A stretch of 64,000 nucleotides of DNA from Henricia sp. BOLD:AAB3569 (taxonomy: Eukaryota > Echinodermata > Asteroidea > Spinulosida > Echinasteridae). A program made the translations under genes and the position numbers. The notes beneath the pieces were generated by a model. The model saw only the letters and a list, made by a program, of their open reading frames with translations. It ran no database searches and had not been told where the DNA came from. Location of the stretch: NCBI GenBank assembly GCA_037783545.1, contig JBBELK010000541.1:310001-374000 (forward strand). The letters are read 5' to 3'. The stretch's first letter is position 1. Every line of letters begins with the position of its first letter. Positions 36,404-48,475 of this stretch are shown here, piece by piece.

Positions 36404-38459
36404 CCCGTCCCAAACTGGGCCGTGTCAACGACAGTCCGAAGGACTGAGCATGCGCACGAGTCAGGAGTACACCAAAGAGGTGTGTACAGACAGCCACAGG
36501 TTGCGGGAGCAACCAGGAAGCGCCAACCCCTTTTTTTTCTAAACTCTGAAATTTCTCTGCCATTTCCCGGCGAAAGTCTGTCAATTTTTTAGGACAAGTG
36601 CGCAATATAGAGTCTTTGGAGCATGCAAAATTTAAAGTTCGTCGGAACATTTTTCGACCTCCAAATTTGCCGACGTTTGGACCACACTTTGACCAAAATC
36701 CCGTCCCAAACTGGGCCGTGTCAACGACAGTCCGAAGGACTGAGCATGCGCACGAGTCAGGAGTACACCAAAGAGGTGTGTACAGACAGCCACAGGTTGC
36801 GGGAGCATCCAGGAAGCGCCAACCCCTTTTTTTTCTAAACTCTTAAATTTCTCTGCCATTTCCCGGCGAAAGTCTGTCAATTTTTTAGGACAAGTGCGCA
36901 ATATAGAGTCTTTGGAGCATGCAAAATTTGAAGTTCGTGGGAACATTTTTCGACCCCCAAATTTGCCGACGTTTGGACCACACTTTGACCAAAATCCCGT
37001 CCCAAACTGGGCCGTGTCAACGACAGTCCGAAGGACTGAGCATGCGCACGAGTCAGGAGTACACCAAAGAGGTGTGTACAGACAGCCACAGGTTGCGGGA
37101 GCAACCAGGAAGCGCCAACCCCTTTTTTTTCTAAACTCTGAAATTTCTCTGCCATTTCCCGGCGAAAGTCTGTCAATTTTTTAGGACAAGTGCGCAATAT
37201 AGAGTCTTTGGAGCATGCAAAATTTGAAGTTCGTCAGAACATTTTTCGACCTCCAAATTTGCCGACGTTTGGACCACACTTTGACCAAAATCCCGTCCCA
37301 AACTGGGCCGTGTCAACGACAGTCCGAAGGACTGAGCATGCGCACGAGTCAGGAGTACACCAAAGAGGTGTGTACAGACAGCCACAGGTTGCGGGAGCAA
37401 CCAGGAAGCGCCAACCCCTTTTTTTCTAAACTCTGAAATTTCTCTGCCATTTCCCGGCGAAAGTCTGTCAATTTTTTAGGACAAGTGCGCAATATAGAGT
37501 CTTTGGAGCATGCAAGATTTGAAGTTCGTCGGAACATTTTTCGACCTCCAAATTTGCCGACGTTTGGACCACACTTTGACCAAAATCCCGTCCCAAACTG
37601 GGCCGTGTCAACGACAGTCCGAAGGACTGAGCATGCGCACGAGTCAGGAGTACACCAAAGAGGTGTGTACAGACAGCCACAGGTTGCGGGAGCAACCAGG
37701 AAGCGCCAACCCCTTTTTTTCTAAACTCTGAAATTTCTCTGCCATTTCCCGGCGAAAGTCTGTCAATTTTTTAGGACAAGTGCGCAATATAGAGTCTTTG
37801 GAGCATGCAAAATTTGAAGTTCGTCGGAACATTTTTCGACCTCCAAATTTGCCGACGTTTGGACCACACTTTGACCAAAATCCCGTCCCAAACTGGGCCG
37901 TGTCAACGACAGTCCGAAGGACTGAGCATGCGCACGAGTTAGGAGTACACCAAAGAGGTGTGTACAGACAGCCACAGGTTGCGGGAGCAACCAGGAAGCG
38001 CCAACCCCTTTTTTTTCTAAACTCTGAAATTTCTCTGCCATTTCCCGGCGAAAGTCTGTCAATTTTTTAGGACAAGTGCGCAATATAGAGTCTTTGGAGC
38101 ATGCAAAATTTGAAGTTCGTCGGAACATTTTTCGACCTCCAAATTTGCCGACGTTTGGACCACACTTTGACCAAAATCCCGTCCCAAACTGGGCCGTGTC
38201 AACGACAGTCCGAAGGACTGAGCATGCGCACGAGTCAGGAGTACACCAAAGAGGTGTGTACAGACAGCCACAGGTTGCGGGAGCAACCAGGAAGCGCCAA
38301 CCCCTTGTTTTTCTAAACTCTGAAATTTCTCTGCCATTTCCCGGCGAAAGTCTGTCAATTTTTTAGGACAAGTGCGCAATATAGAGTCTTTGGAGCATGC
38401 AAAATTTGAAGTTCGTCGGAACATTTTTCGACCTCCAAATTTGCCGACGTTTGGACCAC
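36404..38459. repeat. Satellite B array, block 1 (about 296-bp units)
   Basis: About seven units of 295-296 bp, homologous to satellite A over most of their length. B differs by a longer segment after CCCAAAC (TGGGCCGTGTCAACGACAG then TCCGAAGG), an insertion CAAAGAGGTGTGTACA after GTACAC, a replaced GGTTGCGGGAGCAACC block, and a T-run of 7-9. The block is cut at TTTGGACCAC by the 2.4-kb island. Confidence 0.94.
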
Positions 38460-38850
38460 TGAGAATTTTTGTCCGATATGCTATTCAATAATGTAATTAT
38501 TGAGGGAAAACTTATTGAGGGAACTGTATATGGGCATGCTGATTTTTTTTCTCGACCCAAGGAGTTGAACGAATGTTGAGCTAGGCATATAGGCCTACAT
38601 AGGCCTACCCCTGTTTTACTAGTCATACACTTGTCTCTGACAGGTCCATTTCTTTGGCAGAAAAACAAAAACGCAAAAGTCTACATTTTGTACTCTTATA
38701 ACAAATAAACAACATGACTGCATGCATGTTGTAATTTTAGCATATTCTAGAGTTTCATTTATTTTCTTCATAACTTCAAAATAATTAAAGATTTAAATAT
38801 AAAATCCTTTCAAAAAAGTATATCAGAAAAAACACGTTGTTTACATTAAT

Positions 38851-39371
38851 TTATAAGAAATTAAGAAACCAAATTAAGCTGAGGCCAGCTTCTAAACTTG
38901 GGTGTTTTGGAAAACACCCAATATCTGGAAATGTTGAGTTTATGCCAAAATCTTCTGGAGGAGCCAAAATAACATCATTTGTGTTGAGCCAGTGTGAAAT
39001 ATCGCAACTGCCCTTGCTCGTCGAACTGTAGTGTAAATTCCCCTTGTTTCCCTCTGTGCACATTTCTAGCCGAATTGTTTGATACTAGGTTTCGCAATGC
39101 GCATTGCTTATTACGTTGTCCTTCTTTGTGACCTATCATTAAAGAAGATTGATCTTGTGCCAAACTAACCAACACTTTGATCAATTTCTCGTTGATGGCA
39201 AATGTGATCCGTCTTGAAATTTAAAAGACGCTCAGGATGTTCGCGAGTGATCGCAAGACCCAGCTTAGATCTTCTTCCCGTTTCATTGTCGAAATCGCCC
39301 TTCGGAGTTGGGCCGACACGATGATGTGAGGAACATAAGAATGATAGGATTACGAAACGGTAACTTTTCAC
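38851..39371 (-). pseudogene. Coding-like remnant, unrecognised (upstream part at right)
   Basis: Three overlapping - frames (39371-39165, 39184-38975, 39063-38851) read as protein-like stretches with balanced polar composition, for example DNETGRRSKLGLAITREHPE and LMIGHKEGQRNKQCALRN. Each runs into stops and would need frameshifts to join. I do not recognise a family. It could also be chance in AT-rich DNA. Confidence 0.2.
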
Positions 39372-39607
39372 TGTAAATCTTTAATTTGATAATAACTATA
39401 ACAGTACATTTTTCTTTAAAGACTTCCAACATAGGTAGAATTACATATACATGTCGAAAAGCTGGCACATAAGGATAAATTCGAAAAATATTCCAAACAA
39501 ACCGACATTCACTATATTGATTTCCGGTTATTTTTTTTATAACAAAACTCGCGAACGCAAATGTTCAACAAAATATACAATAGCAAATATAGAAAACAAA
39601 GACGCAA

Positions 39608-40266
39608 TTTCACTGAAGAAATGGACATAGGGCCTACAATCATCTTCAACAATTGAATGATATTATCAACCATGAAAACCCCATTCCACTGATCCCTGTC
39701 TTCAGCATTGTTGCCAACCTTTTCGATATCCAAAGCAACGCCAAGAACATCTTCTTTTTGACCTTTATGTACATCGAGTGCAATAGATTTAAAGCACTTC
39801 CTTTAGCTCTTCAATCTTTTAGCGATTACTTTGGATGTCGACAATTTTCTGATAGAGTGTTCTAGTGTGTTTTTGGTATTGGATCCGAGCGTCGGTCGCC
39901 CTCCAACAACTTCCGAGATCATCTTGGATTTCTTCGACAGGTCTTTCAAGAGGAGGTGCCTCATCATTCCCCACGAGGCCATTGGCAAATGAAACAGCTA
40001 GCTTGTATTAACCTAGCCTTTAAAGCTTCTGTTCATCTTCTGACTGCCTGTCGTTCTGCATCAGAAAGTTTTGAATCTACAAGGGATTCACCACCAAATA
40101 ATAATGTCGCAAATGCACCAATTGATATGGCGCGCCTTTTGTATGTTTCCCTGGGCAAGAAATTATCTTCTATAATAAGCCCCTGCTGCACAAAGAGGGT
40201 GTCAAATGGTTTCCAACTTCTTTCTAATCTTCTTCTTTCTTGACCGAGGAACTTGGGTGAGTGCAA
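39608..40266 (-). pseudogene. Decayed coding remnant, unrecognised, several frameshifts
   Basis: On -, an open stretch from 40266 to 40033 contains GQERRRLERSWKPFDTLF and SDAERQAVRR and ends at TGA; the same frame stays protein-like for about 20 codons beyond the stop. Frames then shift through 39988-39803 and again near 39800, into a stretch with DVHKGQKEDVLGVALDIEK and NAEDRDQWNGVF that loses coding character near 39610. The charged composition resembles a soluble or nucleic-acid-acting protein, but I see no diagnostic motif and do not name a family. Confidence 0.3.
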
Positions 40267-40753
40267 TCATTCATAGTTGTGGCCGTTTGTGGATATTTTC
40301 ATGCGTTTACAAAAAAGGTGGAAGGGCTAAATGTAAAAGGGGTTAAATCACACAACTCCTCACAAATGAAAACAATGCGTAGTAAATTGACAATTACGTA
40401 CTATTTCCTATTTCCAGCGGAATATTTCTGAGGCATTTATTAACGTTACTTCTGTTTTGCCCGATGATTGTGTATGTGTTCACTTACTGATTGCAAAAGT
40501 GAGATTGGGTACGTCTATATACAGCGTGTGACCTCAAGGTTTTTTTAAAGGAAGTTACCATGAGTATGCCACCACGTACGTACATGACAAAATACCATTC
40601 CACACAAGCACACACTCCAAACATCAATCACGCTTTATTATACCCACACCACCGCGACGTCCCGCTGTGTGAGAAGGCTGCATGTGGAGATTCAGACTGT
40701 AATCAGATTAACTGCAAAGGTGTAGAGTGATACATTTCTTAACTTTTTCTCAT

Positions 40754-40779
40754 GTAAACCCCAATCGCTTGGGGTTTAC
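40754..40779. other. Perfect 11-bp hairpin near the right edge of the island
   Basis: GTAAACCCCAA and TTGGGGTTTAC with a TCGC loop, about 50 bp from the return of satellite B. Function unknown; it might be a subterminal hairpin of a mobile element, but no matching left end is visible. Confidence 0.65.
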
Positions 40780-41167
40780 CCATATACTGTAATAGGACGC
40801 ACTTTTTACGAGAGTGTGTCTCTAATGCACTTTGACCAAAATCCCGTCCCAAACTGGGCCGTGTCAACGACAGTCCGAAGGACTGAGCATGCGCACGAGT
40901 CAGGAGTACACCAAAGAGGTGTGTACAGACAGCCACAGGTTGCGGGAGCATCCAGGAAGCGCCAACCCCTTTTTTTTTCTAAACTCTGAAATTTCTCTGC
41001 CATTTCCCGGCGAAAGTCTGTCAATTTTTTAGGACAAGTGCGCAATATAGAGTCTTTGGAGCATGCAAAATTTGAAGTTCGTCGGAACATTTTTCGACCT
41101 CCAAATTTGCCGACGTTTGGACCACACTTTGACCAAAATCCCGTCCCAAACTGGGCCGTGTCAACGA

Positions 41168-41250
41168 CAGTCCGAAGGACTGAGCATGCGCATGAGTCAG
41201 GAGTACACCAAAGAGGTGTGTACAGACAGCCACAGGTTGCGGGAGCAACC
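41168..41250. other. Satellite B-specific hairpin cluster (example unit)
   Basis: Within 83 nt there are three hairpins: CAGTCC-GAA-GGACTG (41168-41182), GTACACC with GGTGTGTAC (one 2-nt bulge), and GGTTGC-GGGA-GCAACC (41235-41250). A T-run of 8 follows shortly. These are the stretches in which B differs most from A. The layout is compatible with a small structured RNA ending at a Pol III-type T-run, but I find no A or B box in the unit. Confidence 0.45.
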
Positions 41251-42497
41251 AGGAAGCGCCAACCCCTTTTTTTTCTAAACTCTGAAATTTCTCTGCCATT
41301 TCCCGGCGAAAGTCTGTCAATTTTTTAGGACAAGTGCGCAATATAGAGTCTTTGGAGCATGCAAAATTTGAAGTTCGTCGGAACATTTTTCGACCTCCAA
41401 ATTTGCCGACGTTTGGACCACACTTTGACCAAAATCCCGTCCCAAACTGGGCCGTGTCAACGACAGTCCGAAGGACTGAGCATGCGCACGAGTCAGGAGT
41501 ACACCAAAGAGGTGTGTACAGACAGCCACAGGTTGCGGGAGCAACCAGGAAGCGCCAACCCCTTTTTTTCTAAACTCTGAAATTTCTCTGCCATTTCCCG
41601 GCGAAAGTCTGTCAATTTTTTAGGACAAGTGCGCAATATAGAGTCTTTGGAGCATGCAACATTTGAAGTTCGTCGGAACATTTTTCGACCTCCAAATTTG
41701 CCGACGTTTGGACCACACTTTGACCAAAATCCCGTCCCAAACTGGGCCGTGTCAACGACAGTCCGAAGGACTGAGCATGCGCACGAGTCAGGAGTACACC
41801 AAAGAGGTGTGTACAGACAGCCACAGGTTGCGGGAGCAACCAGGAAGCGCCAACCCCTTTTTTTTCTAAACTCTGAAATTTCTCTGCCATTTCCCGGCGA
41901 AAGTCTGTCAATTTTTTAGGACAAGTGCGCAATATAGAGTCTTTGGAGCATGCAAAATTTGAAGTTCGTCGGAACATTTTTCGACCTCCAAATTTGCCGA
42001 CGTTTGGACCACACTTTGACCAAAATCCCGTCCCAAACTGGGCCGTGTCAACGACAGTCCGAAGGACTGAGCATGCGCACGAGTCAGGAGTACACCAAAG
42101 AGGTGTGTACAGACAGCCACAGGTTGCGGGAGCAACCAGGAAGCGCCAACCCCTTTTTTTCTAAACTCTGAAATTTCTCTGCCATTTCCCGGCGAAAGTC
42201 TGTCAATTTTTTAGGACAAGTGCGCAATATAGAGTCTTTGGAGCATGCAAGATTTGAAGTTCGTCGGAACATTTTTCGACCTCCAAATTTGCCGACGTTT
42301 GGACCACACTTTGACCAAAATCCCGTCCCAAACTGGGCCGTGTCAACGACAGTCAGAAGGACTGAACATGCGCACGAGTCAGGAGTACACCAAAGAGGTG
42401 TGTACAGACAGCCACAGGTTGCGGGAGCAACCAGGAAGCGCCAACCCCTTTTTTTCTAAACTCTGAAATTTCTCTGCCATTTCCCGGCGAAAGTCTG

Positions 42498-43681
42498 TCA
42501 ATTTTTTAGGACAAGTGCGCAATATAGAGTCTTTGGAGCATGCAAAATTTGAAGTTCGTCGGAACATTTTTCGACTTCCAAATTTGCCGACGTTTGGACC
42601 ACACTTTGACCAAAATCCCGTCCCAAACTGGGCCGTGTCAACGACAGTCCGAAGGACTGAGCATGCGCACGAGTCAGGAGTACACCAAAGAGGTGTGTAC
42701 AGACAGCCACAGGTTGCGGGAGCATCCAGGAAGCGCCAACCCCTTTTTTTTCTAAACTCTGAAATTTCTCTGCCATTTCCCGGCGAAAGTCTGTCAATTT
42801 TTTAGGACAAGTGCGCAATATAGAGTCTTTGGAGCATGCAAAATTTGAAGTTCGTCGGAACATTTTTCGACCTCCAAATTTGCCGACGTTTGGACCACAC
42901 TTTGACCAAAATCCCGTCCCAAACTGGGCCGTGTCAACGACAGTCCGAAGGACTGAGCATGCACACGAGTCAGGAGTGCACCAAAGAGGTGTGTACAGAC
43001 AGCCACAGGTTGCGGGAGCAACCAGGAAGCGCCAACCCCTTTTTTTTCTAAACTCTGGAATTTCTCTGCCATTTCCCGGCGAAAGTCTGTCAATTTTTTA
43101 GGACAAGTGCGCAATATAGAGTCTTTGGAGCATGCAAAATTTGAAGTTCGTCGGAACATTTTTCGACCTCCAAATTTGCCGACGTTTGGACCACACTTTG
43201 ACCAAAATCCCGTCCCAAACTGGGCCGTGTCAACGACAGTCCGAAGGACTGAGCATGCGCACGAGTCAGGAGTACACCAAAGAGGTGTGTACAGACAGCC
43301 ACAGGTTGCGGGAGCATCCAGGAAGCGCCAACCCCTTTTTTTTCTAAACTCTGAAATTTCTCTGCCATTTCCCGGCGAAAGTCTGTCAATTTTTTAGGAC
43401 AAGTGCGCAATATAGAGTCTTTGGAGCATGCAAAATTTGAAGTTCGTCGGAACATTTTTCGACCTCCAAATTTGCCGACGTTTGGACCACACTTTGACCA
43501 AAATCCCGTCCCAAACTGGGCCGTGTCAACGACAGTCCGAAGGACTGAGCATGCACACGAGTCAGGAGTGCACCAAAGAGGTGTGTACAGACAGCCACAG
43601 GTTGCGGGAGCAACCAGGAAGCGCCAACCCCTTTTTTTTCTAAACTCTGGAATTTCTCTGCCATTTCCCGGCGAAAGTCTG
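42498..43681. repeat. 592-bp dimeric higher-order repeat, two copies
   Basis: Units alternate between the GCATCC subtype and the ATGCACACG/GTGCACC subtype. The pair at 42498-43089 recurs at 43090-43681 with a constant 592-bp offset. Confidence 0.75.
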
Positions 43682-44782
43682 TCAATTTTTTAGGACAAGT
43701 GCGCAATATAGAGTCTTTGGAGCATGCAAAATTTGAAGTTCGTCGGAACATTTTTCGACCTCCAAATTTGCCGACGTTTGGACCACACTTTGACCAAAAT
43801 CCCGTCCCAAACTGGGCCGTGTCAACGACAGTCCGAAGGACTGAGCATGCGCACGAGTCAGTAGTACACCAAAGAGGTGTGTACAGACAGCCACAGGTTG
43901 CGGGAGCATCCAGGAAGCGCCAACCCCTTTTTTTTCTAAACTCTGAAATTTCTCTGCCATTTCCTCGCGAAAGTCTGTCAATTTTTTAGGACAAGTGCGC
44001 AATATAGAGTCTTTGGAGCATGCAAAATTTGAAGTTCGTCGGAACATTTTTCGACCTCCAAATTTGCCGACGTTTGGACCACACTTTGACCAAAATCCCG
44101 TCCCAAACTGGGCCGTGTCAACGACAGTCCGAAGGACTGAGCATGCGCACGAGTCAGGAGTACACCAAAGAGGTGTGTACAGACAGCCACAGGTTGCGGG
44201 AGCAACCAGGAAGCGCCAACCCCTTTTTTTTCTAAACTCTGAAATTTCTCTGCCATTTCCCGGCGAAAGTCTGTCAATTTTTTAGGACAAGTGCGCAATA
44301 TAGAGTCTTTGGAGCATGCACAATTTGAAGTTCGTCGGAACATTTTTCGACCTCCAAATTTGCCGACGTTTGGACCACACTTTGACCAAAATCCCGTCCC
44401 AAACTGGGCCGTGTCAACGACAGTCCGAAGGACTGAGCATGCGCACGAGTCAGGAGTACACCAAAGAGGTGTGTACAGACAGCCACAGGTTGCGGGAGCA
44501 TCCAGGAAGCGCCAACCCCTTTTTTTTCTAAACTCTGAAATTTCTCTGCCATTTCCCCGCGAAAGTCTGTCAATTTTTTAGGACAAGTGCGCAATATAGA
44601 GTCTTTGGAGCATGCAAAATTTGAAGTTCGTCGGAACATTTTTCGACCTACAAATTTGCCGACGTTTGGACCACACTTTGACCAAAATCCCGTCCCAAAC
44701 TGGGCTGTGTCAACGACAGTCCGAAGGACTGAGCATGCGCACGAGTCAGGAGTACACCAAAGAGGTGTGTACAGACAGCCAC

Positions 44783-45019
44783 TGGGGTCCCGGGTTCGAA
44801 TCCGGGGCGTGTATGTGGATTGGGTTTGCAGTCCCTACTTGACCGCGTGGGTTTTCCCCTGGGGCATTTCTCTGGGGGTTTTCCTCCTACTTCTAAAACT
44901 GCAACTCCTTCTTCGTCATCTCAAGTTGATAATATAGTATAGTTAAAGCTAAAACCGTATAGTTGATGGCATAAAGGGCCTTAGTTGCCGAAGATGCCAT
45001 AAAATATACAACAACAACA
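44783..45019 (+). mobile_element. tRNA-derived SINE, 5'-truncated, copy 1
   Basis: A 237-bp insertion flanked by the 12-bp target-site duplication ACAGACAGCCAC (44771-44782 and 45020-45031). The head contains a perfect Pol III B box, GGTTCGAATCC (44793-44803), but no A box, so the tRNA part is truncated at the 5' end. The body has a GC-rich central stretch (GTGGGTTTTCCCCTGGGGC, then TCTGGGGGTTTTCCTCC) like the conserved cores of metazoan SINEs. It ends in ATACAACAACAACA. I do not assign a named family. Confidence 0.85.
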
Positions 45020-45619
45020 ACAGACAGCCACAGGTTGCGGGAGCAACCAGGAAGCGCCAACCCCTTTTTTTTCTAAACTCTGAAATTTCTCTGCCATTTC
45101 CCAGCGAAAGTCAATTTTTTAGGACAAGTGCGCAATATAGAGTCTTTGGAGCATGCAAAATTTGAAGTTCGTCGGAACATTTTTCGACCTCCAAATTTGC
45201 CGACGTTTGGACCACACTTTGACCAAAATCCCGTCCCAAACTGGGCCGTGTCAACGACAGTCCGAAGGACTGAGCATGCGCACGAGTCAGGAGTACACCA
45301 AAGAGGTGTGTACAGACAGCCACAGGTTGCGGGAGCATCCAGGAAGCGCCAACCCCTTTTTTTTCTAAACTCTGAAATTTCTCTGCCATTTCCCCGCGAA
45401 AGTCTGTCAATTTTTTAGGACAAGTGCGCAATATAGAGTCTTTGGAGCATGCAAAATGTGAAGTTCGTCGGAACATTTTTCGACCTACAAATTTGCCGAC
45501 GTTTGGACCACACTTTGACCAAAATCCCGTCCCAAACTGGGCTGTGTCAACGACAGTCCGAAGGACTGAGCATGCACACGAGTCAGGAGTACACCAAAGA
45601 GGTGTGTACAGACAGCCAC

Positions 45620-45856
45620 TGGGGTCTCGGGTTCGAATCCGGGGCGTGTATGTGGATTGGGTTTGCAGTCCCTACTTGACCGCGTGGGTTTTCCCCTGGG
45701 GCATTTCTCTGGGGGTTTTCCTCCCACTTCTAAAACTGCAACTCCTTCTTCGTCATCTCAAGTTGATAATATAGTATAGTTAAAGCTAAAACCGTATAGT
45801 TGATGGCATAAAGGGCCTTAGTTGCCGAAGATGCCATAAAATATACAACAACAACA
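45620..45856 (+). mobile_element. tRNA-derived SINE, copy 2 (amplified with the satellite)
   Basis: Same 237-bp element at the same position in the satellite unit, 837 bp downstream of copy 1. Flanks are ACAGACAGCCAC on the left (45608-45619) and ACAGACAGGCAC on the right (45857-45868). It has GGTCTCGGG where copy 1 has GGTCCCGGG. Same site and length mean it descends from one insertion. Confidence 0.85.
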
Positions 45857-48238
45857 ACAGACAGGCACAGGTTGCGGGAGCAACCAGGAAGCGCCAACCC
45901 CTTTTTTTTCTAAACTCTGAAATTTCTCTGCCATTTCCCAGCGAAAGTCTGTCAATTTTTTAGGACAAGTGCGCAATATAGAGTCTTTGGAGCATGCAAA
46001 ATTTGAAGTTCGTCGGAACATTTTTCGACCTCCAAATTTGCCGACGTTTGGACCACACTTTGACCAAAATCCCGTCCCAAACTGGGCCGTGTCAACGACA
46101 GTCCGAAGGACTGAGCATGCGCACGAGTCAGGAGTACACCAAAGAGGTGTGTACAGACAGCCACAGGTTGCGGGAGCATCCAGGAAGCGCCAACCCCTTT
46201 TTTTTCTAAACTCTGAAATTTCTCTGCCATTTCCCGGAGAAAGTCTGTCAATTTTTTAGGACAAGTGCGCAATATAGAGTCTTTGGAGCATGCAAAATTT
46301 GAAGTTCGTCGGAACATTTTTCGACCTCCAAATTTGCCGACGTTTGGACCACACTTTGACCAAAATCCCGTCCCAAACTGGGCCGTGTCAACGACAGTCC
46401 GAAGGACTGAGCATGCGCACGAGTCAGGAGTACACCAAAGAGGTGTGTACAGACAGCCACAGGTTGCGGGAGCAACCAGGAAGCGACAACCCCTTTTTTT
46501 CTAAACTCTGAAATTTATCTGCCATTTCCCGGCGAAATTATGTCAATTTGTTAGGACAAGTGCGCAATATAGAGTCTTTGGAGCATGCAAAATGTGAAGT
46601 TCGTCGGAACATTTTTCGACCTCCAAATTTGCCGACGTTTGGACCACACTTTGACCAAAATCCCGTCCCAAACTGGGCCGTGTCAACGACAGTCCGAAGG
46701 ACTGAGCATGCGCACGAGTCAGGAGTACACCAACGAGGTGTGTACAGACAGACACAGGTTGCGGGAGCAACCAGGAAGCGCCAACCCCTTTTTTTTCTAA
46801 ACTCTTAAATTTCTCTGCCATTTCCCGGCGAAAGTCTGTCAATTTTTTAGGACAAGTGCGCAATATAGAGTCTTTGGAGCATGCAAAATTTGAAGTTCGT
46901 CGGAACATTTTTCGACCTCCAAATTTGCCGACGTTTGGACCACACTTTGACCAAAATCCCGTCCCAAACTGGGCCGTGTCAACGACAGTCCGAAGGACTG
47001 GGCATGCGCACGAGTCAGGAGTACACCAAAGAGGTGTGTACAGACAGCCACAGGTTGCGGGAGCAACCAGGAAGCGCCAACCCCCTTTTTTTTCTAAACT
47101 CTGAAATTTCTCTGCCATTTCCCGGCGAAAGTCTGTCAATTTTTTAGGACAAGTGCGCAATATAGAGTCTTTGGAGCATGCAAAATTTGAAGTTCGTCGG
47201 AACATTTTTCGACCTCCAAATTTGCCGACGTTTGGACCACACTTTGACCAAAATCCCGTCCCAAACTGGGCCGTGTCAACGACAGTCCGAAGGACTGAGC
47301 ATGCGCACGAGTCAGGAGTACACCAAAGAGGTGTGTACAGACAGCCACAGGTTGCGGGAGCAACCAGGAAGCGCCAACCCCTTTTTTTTTCTAAACTCTG
47401 AAATTTATCTGCCATTTCCCGGCGAAAGTCTGTCAATTTTTTAGGACAAGTGCGCAATATAGAGTCTTTGGAGCATGCAAAATTTGAAGTTCGTCGGAAC
47501 ATTTTTCGACCTCCAAATTTGCCGACGTTTGGACCACACTTTGACCAAAATCCCGTCCCAAACTGGGCCGTGTCAACGACAGTCCGAAGGACTGGGCATG
47601 CGCACGAGTCAGGAGTACACCAAAGAGGTGTGTACAGACAGTCACAGGTTGCGGGAGCAACCAGGAAGCGCCAACCCCCTTTTTTTTCTAAACTCTGAAA
47701 TTTCTCTGCCATTTCCCGGCGAAAGTCTGTCAATTTTTTAGGACAAGTGCGCAATATAGAGTCTTTGGAGCATGCAAAATTTGAAGTCCGTCGGAACATT
47801 TTTCGACCTCCAAATTTGCCGACGTTTGGACCACACTTTGACCAAAATCCCGTCCCAAACTGGGCCGTGTCAACGACAGTCCGAAGGACTGAGCATGCGC
47901 ACGAGTCAGGAGTACACCAAAGAGGTGTGTACAGACAGCCACAGGTTGCGGGAGCATCCAGGAAGCGCCAACCCCTTTTTTTTTTAAACTCTGAAATTTC
48001 TCTGCCATTTCCCCGCGAAAGTCTGTCAATTTTTTAGGACAAGTGCGCAATATAGAGTCTTTGGAGCATGCAAAATTTGAAGTTCGTCGGAACATTTTTC
48101 GACCTCCAAATTTGCCGACGTTTGGACCACACTTTGACCAAAATGCCGTCCCAAACTGGGCTGTGTCAACGACAGTCCGAAGGACTGAGCATGCGCACGA
48201 GTCAGGAGTACACCAAAGAGGTGTGTACAGACAGCCAC

Positions 48239-48475
48239 TGGGGTCCCGGGTTCGAATCCGGGGCGTGTATGTGGATTGGGTTTGCAGTCCCTACTTGACC
48301 GCGTGGGTTTTCCCCTGGGGCATTTCTCTGGGGGTTTTCCTCCCACTTCTAAAACTGCAACTCCTTCTTCGTCATCTCAAGTTGATAATATAGTATAGTT
48401 AAAGCTAAAACCGTATATTTGATGGCATAAAGGGCCTTAGTTGCCGAAGATGCCATAAAATATACAACAACAACA
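48239..48475 (+). mobile_element. tRNA-derived SINE, copy 3 (amplified with the satellite)
   Basis: Same element, site and length, 2619 bp after copy 2 (about eight plain B units plus one SINE unit). The duplications at 48227-48238 and 48476-48487 are identical. It has CCGTATATTTGATGG where copies 1 and 2 have CCGTATAGTTGATGG. Confidence 0.85.

Larger units (their letters stand above)
38460..40827. other. Non-satellite island, 2.37 kb
   Basis: AT-rich single-copy-looking sequence between two satellite B blocks. On the left satellite stops at GGACCAC and on the right it resumes at CACTTTGACC. The satellite is thus interrupted almost seamlessly, with at most 1 bp of overlap and no clear target-site duplication or terminal inverted repeat. 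It holds coding-like remnants on - and one strong hairpin. It could be an old insertion, captured genomic DNA or filler from repair. Confidence 0.85.

Noticed and set aside
44783-44860. A functional tRNA gene suggested by the perfect B box
   Set aside because: Only the T-arm half is present, with no A box, acceptor stem or anticodon arm. The flanking 12-bp duplication and tail identify a truncated SINE.
46543-47799. 418-codon antisense open frame in satellite B, with many 71-121-codon frames in other units
   Set aside because: The frame spans four satellite units and exists only where T-run length keeps units near a multiple of three. Sense and antisense frames are open at once, and neighbouring units break it. 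It is a repeat shadow, not a gene.
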